Assembly: GCF_025398175.1 (NCBI RefSeq)
Contig: NZ_CP099735.1
Location: forward strand, 620,001-684,000
Direction: 5' to 3'
Length of the DNA: 64,000 nt
Source of the DNA: Photobacterium sp. TY1-4
GTDB lineage: Bacteria; Pseudomonadota; Gammaproteobacteria; Enterobacterales; Vibrionaceae
Both the position numbers and the translations under genes were made by a program. Under the pieces are notes generated by a model. It was not told the origin of the DNA. It made no database searches and was given only the letters and a program-made list of their open reading frames with translations. Positions 1 through 9,600 of this stretch are shown in pieces (positions within the stretch are counted from its first letter, which is position 1; each line of letters begins with the position of its first letter).

Positions 1-734
1 AAGCGCAGGCGCTGGGTTACAGCCTGATTGTGCTGGACTCGCAAAATGACCCGAGCAAAGAGCTGTCGAACATTGAAGATCTGACCGTTCGCGGCGTCAA
101 AGCCATCCTGATCAACCCAACGGATTCGGATGCTGTTTCGAATGCAATCCGCATGGCCAACCGCTCTGGGATCCCGGTACTCACGCTGGACCGCGGCGCC
201 AGCCGGGGCAAAGTGGTCAGCCACATCGCTTCGGACAACGTTGCCGGGGGTGAAATGGCCGGTCAGTTCATCATGGAAAAAGTCGGTGAGAAAGCTCGCG
301 TGATCCAACTGGAAGGCATTGCCGGTACCTCTGCTGCCCGTGAGCGCGGCCAGGGCTTCATGAATGCCGTGAAAGCCAACAAACTAAACCTGCTGGCCAG
401 CCAGCCGGCGGATTTCGACCGCACCAAGGGCCTGAACGTGATGGAAAACATGCTGGCAGCCAACCCGGATGTCCAGGCCGTTTTTGCCCAGAACGACGAA
501 ATGGCACTGGGTGCCCTGCGCGCAGTCCAGGCATCAGGTAAAGACGTCCTGATTGTCGGCTTCGACGGCACCGATGACGGTATTGCAGCAGTGAAACGCG
601 GCAAACTGGGCGCCACCATTGCGCAGCAACCAGACCTGATTGGTGCCCTGGGCGTCGAAACTGCCGATAAGGTATTGAAAGGCGAGCAAGTTGAGGCCAA
701 CATTCCGGTACCACTCAAAGTGATCACTCAGTAA
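1..734 (+). CDS. rbsB: Ribose ABC transporter periplasmic binding protein RbsB (5' end missing)
   Basis: This is the C-terminal part of the periplasmic D-ribose receptor that delivers ribose to the RbsAC transporter. The reading frame is open from the first bases ([17 protein letters not shown]), so the start and signal peptide lie upstream of the window; about 243 codons remain. Family features of type I periplasmic binding proteins are visible: a [10 protein letters not shown] segment, a TLDRGAS segment, [15 protein letters not shown] and GFDGTDDG, as in E. coli RbsB. The gene is followed by a strong hairpin and then rbsK and rbsR on the same strand, which is the usual order at the end of an rbsDACBKR operon. 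The assignment is firm; only the N-terminus is unknown. Confidence 0.95.
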   Translation, partial: AQALGYSLIVLDSQNDPSKELSNIEDLTVRGVKAILINPTDSDAVSNAIRMANRSGIPVLTLDRGASRGKVVSHIASDNVAGGEMAGQFIMEKVGEKARVIQLEGIAGTSAARERGQGFMNAVKANKLNLLASQPADFDRTKGLNVMENMLAANPDVQAVFAQNDEMALGALRAVQASGKDVLIVGFDGTDDGIAAVKRGKLGATIAQQPDLIGALGVETADKVLKGEQVEANIPVPLKVITQ

Positions 735-742
735 AATCCACA

Positions 743-776
743 GGCAGGTCTCCCGGTTGCCGCCGGGAGACCTGCC
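743..776 (+). other. Strong intercistronic hairpin between rbsB and rbsK
   Basis: Two perfect 14-base arms (743-756 and 763-776, GGCAGGTCTCCCGG and its complement) enclose a six-base loop. No run of T follows, so it is not a normal intrinsic terminator. By analogy with other binding-protein operons it may protect the rbsB message from 3' decay and so raise RbsB over the downstream genes; that role is inferred. Confidence 0.6.
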
Positions 777-875
777 CGATTCCTGCCAGTTTGCATCGTT
801 TAGCCCCCGCACCCGGCTAACCCATACAATTTGGCCCGATTAAAACGGCAAGTATAAAATTATAAAGGTTTCACG

Positions 876-1793
876 ATGAATAAATTAGTTGTCCTCGGTA
901 GTGTGAATGCCGACCACGTCCTGCAAGTTGCTTCATTCCCACGTCCGGGCGAAACGTTACACGGTCATACCTATCAGGTGATCCCGGGAGGAAAAGGCGC
1001 GAACCAAGCCGTGGCTACGGCGCGTCTGGGTGCGGATATTGCCTTCATCGCCTGTGTCGGTGATGACAGTTTCGGCCACAACATGCGTGAAACCTTTGCT
1101 CGTGAAGGCATGAATACAGAGGCCGTGATGATCGAGGCCGATACGCCAACCGGTATTGCAATGATCCAGGTTGCGACGACCGGGGAAAACAGCATCTGTA
1201 TCTCAGCAGAAGCCAATGCACACTTGACCCCTGAGCGCCTCATCCCGCACCAGCACTTGATTCAGCACGCCGATACCCTGTTGATGCAGTTGGAAACACC
1301 GGTCGAAACCATCGAGTCTGCAGCCCGCATTGCGAAGCAATCCGGGACACGCGTGGTCCTGAACCCGGCGCCGGCCCGTGCGCTGTCGGATGAACTGCTG
1401 CAACTGGTGGATCTGATCACCCCGAACGAAACCGAAGCTGAGCTGCTGACCGGCATTCAAGTCACCGATATTGCCTCCGCCCAACAAGCGGCAGATGCGC
1501 TGCACGCCAAAGGGATCTCACAAGTCATGATCACCCTCGGCAGCCAAGGTGTCTGGGTCAGCGACCAAGGCCAGGGTTATCAGGTACCGGGGTTCCGCGT
1601 CGAAGCCTGCGATACCACAGCTGCCGGTGATACCTTTAACGGTGCCCTGCTCACCGCGATGCAGGAAAACATGCCACTTGAGAAAGCCATTCGCTTTGCC
1701 CACGCCGCCGCTGCCATTTCGGTCACCCGCGTGGGTGCGCAAACCTCGATTCCACACCGACGTGAAGTCGAACGTTTTCTGATGGAACATTAA
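876..1793 (+). CDS. rbsK: Ribokinase
   Basis: The 305-residue protein phosphorylates D-ribose at O5 using ATP in the cytoplasm, feeding the pentose phosphate pathway. It belongs to the PfkB sugar kinase family. The N-terminal GSVNADHV segment, the first PfkB signature around GGKGANQAVATARLGAD (residues about 43-59) and the second signature DTTAAGDTFNGALL (about residue 248 on), which contains the catalytic Asp of the GAGDxF-type loop, are all present. Length is close to the 309 residues of the E. coli enzyme. The ATG is preceded by an AAAGG ribosome site. It lies between rbsB and rbsR on the same strand, which supports a ribose operon. Confidence 0.95.
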   Translation: MNKLVVLGSVNADHVLQVASFPRPGETLHGHTYQVIPGGKGANQAVATARLGADIAFIACVGDDSFGHNMRETFAREGMNTEAVMIEADTPTGIAMIQVATTGENSICISAEANAHLTPERLIPHQHLIQHADTLLMQLETPVETIESAARIAKQSGTRVVLNPAPARALSDELLQLVDLITPNETEAELLTGIQVTDIASAQQAADALHAKGISQVMITLGSQGVWVSDQGQGYQVPGFRVEACDTTAAGDTFNGALLTAMQENMPLEKAIRFAHAAAAISVTRVGAQTSIPHRREVERFLMEH

Positions 1794-1872
1794 TTGAACC
1801 GCCTGCCCCGATGCCGAGCAATGGGCCGGATGGCAGGCAGCTCCGATTCAAGAGAGCGTTCAGGGAGTTATT

Positions 1873-2880
1873 ATGGCGACAATTAAAGATGTGGCAAAAC
1901 AGGCCGGGGTCTCGACCTCAACCGTCAGCCACGTACTGAATAAAACTCGCTTTGTCAGTGAAGACATCTCTGCCCGGGTGATGGCGGCGGTTGAGGAACT
2001 CAACTACGCCCCTTCCGCCTTGGCACGCAGTCTGAAAGTCAATCATACCCGCACCTTCGGGATGCTGGTCACTACCTCAACCAACCCCTTTTACGGCGAA
2101 GTCGTCAAGGGCGTCGAGCGCCGCTGCTATCAGCACGGCTATAACCTGATCCTGTGTAATACCGAGGGGGATATCGAACGGATGCATGCCAACCTCGATA
2201 CCCTGCTACAAAAGCGGGTCGACGGCCTGCTGCTGATGTGCAGTGAAGTGGAGGAAAAATCATTTGATCTGTTCGGCCGCCACCAGCCGGTGCCGACGGT
2301 GGTTATGGATTGGGGACCAACTGACTTTCCAAGCGATAAAATCCAGGATAACTCGCATCACGGCGGCTACCTGGCGACCCGGCACCTGATTGAGCAGGGC
2401 CATACCCAGATCGGTTGCCTGACCGGGCCATTGGATAAGCTTACCGCCCAGCAACGCCTGTCCGGCTTTACCCAAGCGATGGAAGAAGCCGGGTTGCCGA
2501 TCAATCCGGACTGGATCATTGCCGGCAGTTTCGAATGCGAGGGTGGCGAAGCCGCATTCAACACCTTGTCTCAGCGTGGGCCGCTGCCGACAGCGCTGTT
2601 TGTCTGTAACGACATGATGGCGATGGGCGTGATCAACACCGCCTACAAAAAAGGGATCCGGGTTCCGGACGATCTGTCGATCGTCGGCTATGACGATATC
2701 AAACTGGCAAAATACATCACGCCGTCCCTGACCACCATCCATCAGCCCAAGCACCGTTTGGGCCAGCAAGCCGTCGATACCCTGCTGGATAAAATCCAGA
2801 ACAAGCGGACGAGCAACCAGGTGATTCAACTGGAGCCGACCCTGGTGGTGCGTGACAGCGTGAAAGCGGTTAACCCATAA
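1873..2880 (+). CDS. rbsR: LacI-family ribose operon repressor RbsR
   Basis: The 335-residue protein has a LacI-type helix-turn-helix at its extreme N-terminus (ATIKDVAKQAGVSTSTVSHVLNK), a hinge helix (YAPSALARSLK) and a periplasmic-binding-protein-like effector domain (residues about 60-330; note GMLVTTSTNPFY and VPDDLSIVGYDDI). RbsR proteins repress rbs transcription until ribose binds. Its place directly after rbsK supports this over other LacI paralogs such as PurR. A GGGAG ribosome site precedes the ATG. The last codons and stop merge into a heptanucleotide tandem array. Confidence 0.92.
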   Translation: MATIKDVAKQAGVSTSTVSHVLNKTRFVSEDISARVMAAVEELNYAPSALARSLKVNHTRTFGMLVTTSTNPFYGEVVKGVERRCYQHGYNLILCNTEGDIERMHANLDTLLQKRVDGLLLMCSEVEEKSFDLFGRHQPVPTVVMDWGPTDFPSDKIQDNSHHGGYLATRHLIEQGHTQIGCLTGPLDKLTAQQRLSGFTQAMEEAGLPINPDWIIAGSFECEGGEAAFNTLSQRGPLPTALFVCNDMMAMGVINTAYKKGIRVPDDLSIVGYDDIKLAKYITPSLTTIHQPKHRLGQQAVDTLLDKIQNKRTSNQVIQLEPTLVVRDSVKAVNP

Positions 2881-2926
2881 CCCACAGCCCATAACCCACA
2901 GCCCATAACCCATAACCCATAACCCA
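2874..2926 (-). repeat. Heptanucleotide tandem array, G-quadruplex-prone on the minus strand
   Basis: Seven head-to-tail heptamers (CCCATAA or CCCACAG) run from the last rbsR codons through the stop and end in a partial CCCA. On the minus strand this gives eight GGG tracts separated by four-base loops (TTAT or CTGT), which meets the textbook pattern for a three-tetrad G-quadruplex. No mobile-element feature is associated. Confidence 0.85.
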
Positions 2927-3041
2927 GCCTAAGCCGTTGCCCTCCCGCAGCGGCTCAGCTTGCGCCGGGGTTCACTTTCATTCTGCCACCCCTGCGACCA
3001 TACTTATTGCCATTCATCCAATGCCGATTTACGAGGTGACA

Positions 3042-3641
3042 ATGAACAACGCGTTTTCCCTCCCCGCCCGATGGTTCAGCGGAGTGCTGATGGCAGCACT
3101 GCCTGTGTCCGTGCTGGCCGCAAGCCCTAGCTTTGATTGCAGCCAGGCGTCAGGCTCTATCGAAGAGATGATCTGCCAGGATGATGCGCTGGCCGCCCTG
3201 GACCGACAAATGGCCGAGGTGTTCCCAGCTGCGATGGCCAATTATCCGCAAGCTGAACAAGCCACCGCCAAAGCCATGCAGCGAGGCTGGATCAAAGGGC
3301 GCAATGATTGCTGGAAAGCCGATGACAAAAAAGCCTGTGTTGAATCCGAGTACAAATCCCGAATTGTCGAATTGCAAATTACTGGCGGCCTGCTGGAAGC
3401 CCCCACACCGGTCGCGTTCAAATGCAATGAAGCGGATAAACCTTTCACCGCCGTCTTCTATGGGCAAACGGATCCCCACAGCGCTGTCTTGACCTGGGGA
3501 GACGAACAGGTCATTGCCCTGATTGCCCCTGCCGCCAGCGGCAGCAAATACACCGGCCGTAATGTCGAATATTGGGAGCACCAGGGAGAAGCCAAAGTCA
3601 CCTGGCTGGACAAAACGCTGACCTGCCAACCACTCAATTAA
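3042..3641 (+). CDS. Secreted LprI-like / MliC-like lysozyme inhibitor fusion
   Basis: The chosen ATG has a GAGGTG ribosome site a few bases upstream and opens a 199-residue protein with a clear signal peptide (residues about 1-27, hydrophobic FSGVLMAALPVSVLAA). An in-frame start 105 bases upstream would hide this signal. The mature protein begins with an LprI/DUF1311-type module (FDCSQASGSIEEMICQD, then DRQMAEVF and the NDCW-C pair, residues about 31-105). It ends with an MliC-like beta domain (residues about 120-199: FKCNEADKPFTAVFYG to TLTCQPLN, with its two cysteines). MliC proteins block C-type lysozyme; LprI proteins are also reported lysozyme inhibitors. No lipobox is seen, so it is probably free in the periplasm. 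It stands alone between convergent genes and has its own terminator. Confidence 0.75.
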   Translation: MNNAFSLPARWFSGVLMAALPVSVLAASPSFDCSQASGSIEEMICQDDALAALDRQMAEVFPAAMANYPQAEQATAKAMQRGWIKGRNDCWKADDKKACVESEYKSRIVELQITGGLLEAPTPVAFKCNEADKPFTAVFYGQTDPHSAVLTWGDEQVIALIAPAASGSKYTGRNVEYWEHQGEAKVTWLDKTLTCQPLN

Positions 3642-3653
3642 ATTGCTTCAATC

Positions 3654-3690
3654 ACAAAAGCCACCGGCAAATGTCGGTGGCTTTTGTCTT
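3654..3690. terminator. Bidirectional intrinsic terminator
   Basis: The arms ACAAAAGCCACCG and CGGTGGCTTTTGT form a long stem with A- and T-rich flanks, between the convergent lysozyme-inhibitor gene and the SDR gene. It can serve both strands. Confidence 0.85.
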
Positions 3691-3724
3691 TGGCGATATC
3701 GCGATGAAAGCAGTCTTCCTGTCG

Positions 3725-4462
3725 TTAAATCACCAGCCCGCCATCAATTTTGAGGGTCTGACCGGTAATGAAGGCCGAACGATCACTGGCAAGGAACAGT
3801 GCGCCTTCAGCGATGTCCAGGGGTTTCCCCATCCGCTTCAACGCCGTTTTTCCTTTCATATAATCAAGCACTTTCTCCGGCAAATCCGCGGTCATCGGTG
3901 TTTCAATAAACCCGGGTGCGATACAGTTTGCCCGTACGGCCGCCCCTTTGCGGGCAAATTCTTTCGACCAGCCTTTGGTCATCGCAATCACGCCGCCTTT
4001 TGTCGCGGCATAATTGCTCTGACCGATATTACCGTCGGTCCCGACAATGGAAGACATCGTAATAATAGAGCCTTCGCCGTTCTCCATCATCAGTGGCGCG
4101 ACAGCCTGCGTCATGTTGAATACCCCTTTGAGGTTCACATCCGCCACCAAATCCCACTCTTCTTCGGTCATTTTTTCGATTAGGTTATCCCGGGTGATCC
4201 CCGCATTGTTCACCAGCACATCAATGCGGCCGAATTCAGCTTTAACCTGCTCGACAAAGTTGGCAATGCTCGTCCGGTCACAGACATTCAGCTCAATGGC
4301 CCGGACATTCGCAAATTGCGATTCCAGTTCCGCCATCACCGCCGCGTTCATGTCACAGGCAAACACCAGGGTTGCATCCTGGTTTGCAAATGTTTCGACA
4401 ATGCAACGCCCAATGCCTTGCGCGCCACCCGTTACAACACAAATTTTATCTTTCAGCATCAT
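3725..4462 (-). CDS. SDR-family 3-oxoacyl-ACP / acetoacetyl-CoA reductase
   Basis: This 245-residue classical short-chain dehydrogenase probably reduces a 3-ketoacyl thioester with NAD(P)H. The Rossmann motif TGGAQGIGR is near residue 11, NNAG near residue 87, and the catalytic Ser with YAATK around residues 138-156. The C-terminal ITGQTLKIDGGLVI is the usual FabG/PhaB ending. It starts with two consecutive Met codons and a GAGGGG ribosome site. No acp, fabF or phaC gene is nearby, so it is not the housekeeping fatty-acid fabG. A role with the divergent LysR gene or the neighbouring NRPS locus is possible but unproven. FabG-like and PhaB-like functions cannot be separated from sequence alone. 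Confidence 0.85.
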   Translation of the reverse strand: MMLKDKICVVTGGAQGIGRCIVETFANQDATLVFACDMNAAVMAELESQFANVRAIELNVCDRTSIANFVEQVKAEFGRIDVLVNNAGITRDNLIEKMTEEEWDLVADVNLKGVFNMTQAVAPLMMENGEGSIITMSSIVGTDGNIGQSNYAATKGGVIAMTKGWSKEFARKGAAVRANCIAPGFIETPMTADLPEKVLDYMKGKTALKRMGKPLDIAEGALFLASDRSAFITGQTLKIDGGLVI

Positions 4463-4721
4463 TTCCCCTCATCCTTAATACCTACATCAGGTATGACTTC
4501 CAGAAAGTGAACAGCGTGGGAAACACTCTTCGTCACTAACTCAGTTATTTCCCCCTATCTTAGATGAAAGATGCAAAATTATTACCAACATTGTTGCAAA
4601 TCACCTTTTCGTATTAGGGACGAAGCATAAGCAAGATTCTGATGTCACAGTGATTTCATTGGTTTCTCAAACGCTCGTTTGCTATAACTGGGAGGTGACT
4701 AAATATTCACCAGGATTGAAC

Positions 4722-5681
4722 ATGCTGGACAAGGTTGTCTTTTTTATCCATGTCGTACGATCGGGCTCGATCAGTGAAGCTGCCAAGCAGAATGGGATCT
4801 CGGCATCGGCGGCCAGCCGTTGGCTCAATGAACTGGAAGAGAGCATGGGCGTCAGCCTGCTCAAGCGGACGACCCGAAAAATCAGTCCGACCCAGGCCGG
4901 TCAGCGCCTCTATGATCGATTTACCCGCATCCACAGCGAAATTGATGACATCTTCAATGAAGTTCAGAACATGAGCAGTGAAGATCGCGGCACTATCCGC
5001 CTGGCCAGTACGCCCTTGTTTGCCAAGCATTACCTCAGTCCTATCATCGGTGAATACCTGACCGAACACCCGTCCATTAACTTTGTGGTGCTGGAGACTG
5101 CCTTTGAAGTCGACCATGTCCATGAGGTGGATTTTGCCATTCGGGCCAATGCCACCTATCGCGGATTTCAGGACAAAGACAGCCTGCTGGTGAAGCGATC
5201 CCTGCTGCGCGAGCCGTTGATGGCCTGTTGCTCTCCGGCTTATATCGAACAGTTTGGGGAGCCGAAAATCCCGGACGACCTCAAACAGCACCTCTGTTTG
5301 TACGCCAGTACGCTGGTCGGCGGTAATCGCTGGATTTTTGAACTGAATGGTGAGTGTACGTCGGTAGAAATTTCTCAGACCGTTGAAGCCGATGACAGCG
5401 AGATCCTGAAAAACATCGCCCTGGCCAGCGGCGGGGTCGCTTACCTGCCGGTCAGCCTGATCAGTAAAGACATCGCCCGGGGCCACCTGGTACCGGTGCT
5501 GAAAAATTACGTCAGTAGCGAGTTCGAACTCAACTTATACTTTAAACCGCGTAAATATATGCCTGCCCGCTGTGCCAATTTTAAAGACTATCTCATCAAG
5601 CGGGTCCCGGAGATTGAATCGATTCGAAAAAAAGGAATTTACGATGGCCACGCCTCCGCCAGCACTCCGAACCTGGCTTGA
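4722..5681 (+). CDS. LysR-family transcriptional regulator
   Basis: The 319-residue protein has an N-terminal winged helix-turn-helix (FFIHVVRSGSISEAAKQNG, then SASRWLNELEESMGVSLLKR, residues about 6-60) and a C-terminal co-inducer domain. The ATG at 4722 follows AGGA at a good distance and gives the typical short LysR N-terminus; an in-frame ATG 72 bases upstream would add an atypical leader. It is divergent from the SDR gene, whose promoter it may control. Its last 38 bases overlap the start of the esterase gene, suggesting coupled translation. The effector cannot be predicted. Confidence 0.88.
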   Translation: MLDKVVFFIHVVRSGSISEAAKQNGISASAASRWLNELEESMGVSLLKRTTRKISPTQAGQRLYDRFTRIHSEIDDIFNEVQNMSSEDRGTIRLASTPLFAKHYLSPIIGEYLTEHPSINFVVLETAFEVDHVHEVDFAIRANATYRGFQDKDSLLVKRSLLREPLMACCSPAYIEQFGEPKIPDDLKQHLCLYASTLVGGNRWIFELNGECTSVEISQTVEADDSEILKNIALASGGVAYLPVSLISKDIARGHLVPVLKNYVSSEFELNLYFKPRKYMPARCANFKDYLIKRVPEIESIRKKGIYDGHASASTPNLA

Positions 5682-6618
5682 ACAGTTCAATACCCTGTTG
5701 CGCCAATCCGAGCAAGCCGGTATATCCCCGACCCCGGCGCTCGCCCGCCAGGGACTCGCGGGGATCACCGCACAGTTTGTTACCCACGCCCCCGACATCG
5801 CCCGGGTCATTGACGGTACCATCCATCAGAGCCCTATCCCGTGTCGGATCTATCACCCGGCTCCGGAAACCGAATTGCCTGTCGTGCTGTTTTATCACGG
5901 CGGCGGACATATGTGCGGGAACATCGCGGTGTACGATCCAATCTGTCGAAAGCTGGCCCATCACAGCCAGGCCATTGTCGTAAGTATTGATTACCGCCTT
6001 GCCCCCGAGCACCCTTACCCGGCCGGAGTTGACGATGCCATCCTCAGTCTTCGCCAGCTGTTTCCAACCCTGGATCAGAACCAGATCCGCTATCGCCGCA
6101 GCCTGACGCTGGCCGGTGATTCAGCCGGTGGCGCACTGGCCGCAACCGTCGTCCAGTCACTCAACTCGCAAACATCGCGACTGGATCACGAGTCGTCCTT
6201 GGCAGATCAGCCCCCCAGCGTCGACAAGCTGGTCCTGATTTATCCGAGCCTGGATTACACCCTGACGGCTGATTCACTGCGGGAGAACCACGCAGGCTAT
6301 GTGCTGGAGACAAACAAAATTGAATGGTACTTCCGCCAGTATCTCCAGCACCGGGAATGCCGGGAGTCAGTCTCCCCGCTGTATGGCGATATCCCCCCCG
6401 CCCACCCGGAAACGTTGATCATCACCGCCGGTTTTTGTCCCATTAAGGACGACGGCCTGCACTACCATTTCCGGTTACAGCGTGCCGGCACACCCAGCCG
6501 GCACTTGCATCAGGAAACCATGGTCCACGCCTACCTGAATCTGGAAACACTGGTGCCGGAAGCCTGCCAGCAGACATATCAGGCGATTGGCGATTTTATT
6601 CAACAGTCGCGTTCATGA
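5644..6618 (+). CDS. HSL-type (family IV) esterase/lipase with altered catalytic Asp position
   Basis: This 324-residue alpha/beta hydrolase carries the oxyanion motif in YHGGGHMCG (about residues 84-92) and the nucleophile motif GDSAGGAL (Ser near residue 160). The conserved His lies in the C-terminal MVHAYL segment. In this family the acid is the first Asp of a DPLRDEG-type motif; here the segment reads GFCPIKDDG, so that Asp is a Cys (codon TGT at 6436-6438). A nearby Asp may substitute, or the enzyme may be impaired. The start has AAGGAA upstream and overlaps the end of the LysR gene. Its 3' end overlaps the convergent NRPS gene by 23 bases. No signal peptide is seen. Acylated small molecules are likely substrates; the exact one is unknown. 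Confidence 0.82.
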   Translation: MATPPPALRTWLEQFNTLLRQSEQAGISPTPALARQGLAGITAQFVTHAPDIARVIDGTIHQSPIPCRIYHPAPETELPVVLFYHGGGHMCGNIAVYDPICRKLAHHSQAIVVSIDYRLAPEHPYPAGVDDAILSLRQLFPTLDQNQIRYRRSLTLAGDSAGGALAATVVQSLNSQTSRLDHESSLADQPPSVDKLVLIYPSLDYTLTADSLRENHAGYVLETNKIEWYFRQYLQHRECRESVSPLYGDIPPAHPETLIITAGFCPIKDDGLHYHFRLQRAGTPSRHLHQETMVHAYLNLETLVPEACQQTYQAIGDFIQQSRS

Positions 6619-9600
6619 TCGCAGCCGCCGGATCAACAGCGCGGATATCGTGTACAAGGACCAAGAGCGCTGCACGACAGCGCTCGGCCAACATCTCAAC
6701 GGTTTGGCGCTGATAGATCCGGTCGCCATATTCCCAGGTCATAGTCATATCGCCCTGTTCGTAGCTCACGGTACACGAGAGTTTATGAATGGCCTCACGT
6801 GACTCGCCCACCATCGCTTCATAGCGCGTCAGTCGCAGCAGCGGATGGCTGAAATGTTCCTCACCCAACGACATCGACTCGGGAATAAAGTTGATATCAA
6901 TTTCCGGTGCCGGTAATGCCGAGAAATCTTCAGATGCTGCGACCGGCGCGGTCCGAAACTTCAAATCACTGAAGCCCCGGCTGTGTTGCTTGCACGCCTG
7001 AATCTCATCGCGAACGGCCTGGACCAAGGCCAATCCCCGCTTGTCGTTTGCCGGGCTGACAATCACCGGTACATAATCATTCAACCAGCCAACCGTACCG
7101 GACAAATCCAGCGCGCTCTGCTCCCGACCGACCAGCACTTCTTCAAAGCACATCGCACCACCACCACACCAGGCCGACAAAGTCTGCACCAGCGCTGCCA
7201 TCACCAAATCGTAGGCATGCACCCCGGTATCACTTGCCACGCCCTTCAGGGACTGGCTCAGCTCGGCCCCCATGCGCAGCGAAATTTCCCGCCGGGAGCC
7301 GATGCTGTTGCGTAGATGATCAAAAGGCTGGTCCGTCGGCAACGGAGACACTGGCTGCTGCAATTGTTGAGTCCAGAAGCGGGCATTGATCCGGGCTTCG
7401 TCGCTCTGTAACCAAGACTGGCACTCTTGCTGCCATTCCCGGAAACTCGCCCCGGTTCGTGTCAGTTGTGGCAATTGCCCCTGTTGCGACTGGGTCAGCG
7501 CCGTCAGGAAATCCCGGAAGAAAATCCCCAGGGAGTAACGATCCATCACCAGGTGGTGGATCGCCATATATAGACGATCCGGTTGCGACGCCCCGAAGTC
7601 GCAGTAGAAACATCGGAACAGCGCCTGATCAAAAGCAATACTCTGCCTGAACTGCGCCAGTTGCTGCTCAACATCTGCATCAGACATGGCAGAGCAATCC
7701 ACAACCGACACGCAATCAAATACATCCACCGGGCAAATCTGCTCAAGCCAATCGCCGGACTGCGGTGCTAAACCGGATTTCTGTACTAGGTCGGATTGCT
7801 GTGCTTGGTCGAAATGCTGCACCAGGTTGATCCGCAGCCCTTCGTGCAACCCAACAACGGCGTCCATGGCTTGCTGTACGGTAAATGCGTGGTTCTGCAG
7901 ATCCTGGAACTTAAACATGACGCAAGGCCCCCAGCGCTCCAGCTCACGGGTACGCTGGAAATACCAGAATCGGTTCCCCGGCGGGTGATAAGCAACGGGA
8001 GCCTGAGGGGGATGGTCACCGTGACGTAATTCAAAACAGGCCCTGTCAATCACCGCTAGCAGGGCATCTTCAAACTGACGGACAAATGCCTGATGTTGTA
8101 CAGATGTCAGCTGTGAATCAATCTGAAACATGAGTCGGCCATGCCGTACAGCGCCATTCAGCTCCAGCCCTGTTGCCACCTGATTTTCTGCCGCGCGGGT
8201 CCGGCCACACTGCTCGGTAAGAATCGACCACAGCGATGTGCCGCCTTCCTCAACAGCGGGGTTCAACTGACCAAAATAATTGAAGCATACCTTCGGCAAG
8301 GATATATCGCCCAGCAGTCCCGCCAAGGCCCCGAAACCGATCCCCTTGTTCGGGACCGCTTGCAGGATCTGCTTCGTCCGACGAATGGTGGTTGCCAGAT
8401 CATCATCCGCCTCCAGACGGACCGGATACAGACTGGTAAACCAACCCACCGTTTTACTGACATCCAACGACGCAACATCCAGCTCCCGACCATGGGATTC
8501 CAGTGTCACATGATGGACCGGTTCGTGAAACACCTGGCTCAGTGCAACCACCAAGGCAGTGAGCAAGAGATCATTGATTTCAGTATCAAAACCTTGATTT
8601 GCTTCCCGGAGTAACAAGTCCGTCTGCGCTTCTGACAACATGAGTTGCCCGGTTTGCCGCTCCCGGAAAGGCTGCGTCGCAGTCAAAGTGTCGTAGCCTG
8701 ATCCCACGATATGATCGGCCATGACCGTTCGCCAATATTCAACTTCCTGTACATGACGCGACGCATACTGGCCAACCGCCTGCTGCCACTGACGATAACT
8801 GCTGGTTTTCCGGCCAAGCTGACCGCCGTTGAGCACGAAGCGCAGATCATCGGCCAGGATCCGCCAGGACACGACATCGATAATCAGGTGATGGAATGCA
8901 AACCACAGCCGTGTGCGGGTCGCGTCGTTCAGACGCACCACACGCCATAACGGCCCCGCCTCAAGATCAAAACCGCTTTGACGCTGGCTGAGCCAAGCTT
9001 CCAGCTCCGCCTCATCCATCAACCCCACGTCCAGCGTTTCAAGCGCAACCGGAATCGCATTTGAAGGGGCGTAATACTGGCTCACTGATCCGTCCGGCGC
9101 GATCCGGAAGCGACAACGTAGCATGTCGTGCTGGGCAACCAGGGCTGACAACGCTGCATCGAGTTGATGCGGCGTGATCTCCGGTGGAATTTCCACCATG
9201 AATGCCTGATTCCAATATTCCGGGACCGCCAACTTCATCGCGAAAAACTGCTGTTGAATCGGCAACAGACCCAATTCGCCAGTCAGTAATCCCTGCTCGG
9301 CATCAATCGCCTGATCGCGGCAGTTATCCAGCCGATGGGCCAGCTGAGCCACTGTCGGTGCCGCAAAAATATCTTTCACCTGCGCGCTGACCCCGGCCCG
9401 CCGCATTCTGGAGACCAGTTCAATGGCGATAATCGAGTCCCCGCCAATACGGAAAAAGTTATCTTGGATCCCAACCTGAGCCAGTCCCAGAGCCTGCTGC
9501 CAGGCATCACACAACACGGCCTCCAAAGCCGAGCGTGGCCCGACGTAGCCCTGGGTTTCCGTCAACACCGGCTCCGGCAGACGAGCGCGATCCAGCTTCC

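Noticed and set aside
2260..2913. Minus-strand frame beginning in the heptamer array and running opposite rbsR
   Set aside because: Its first residues (GYGLWVMGCGLWV) are only the translation of the repeat; the rest is the reverse of rbsR.
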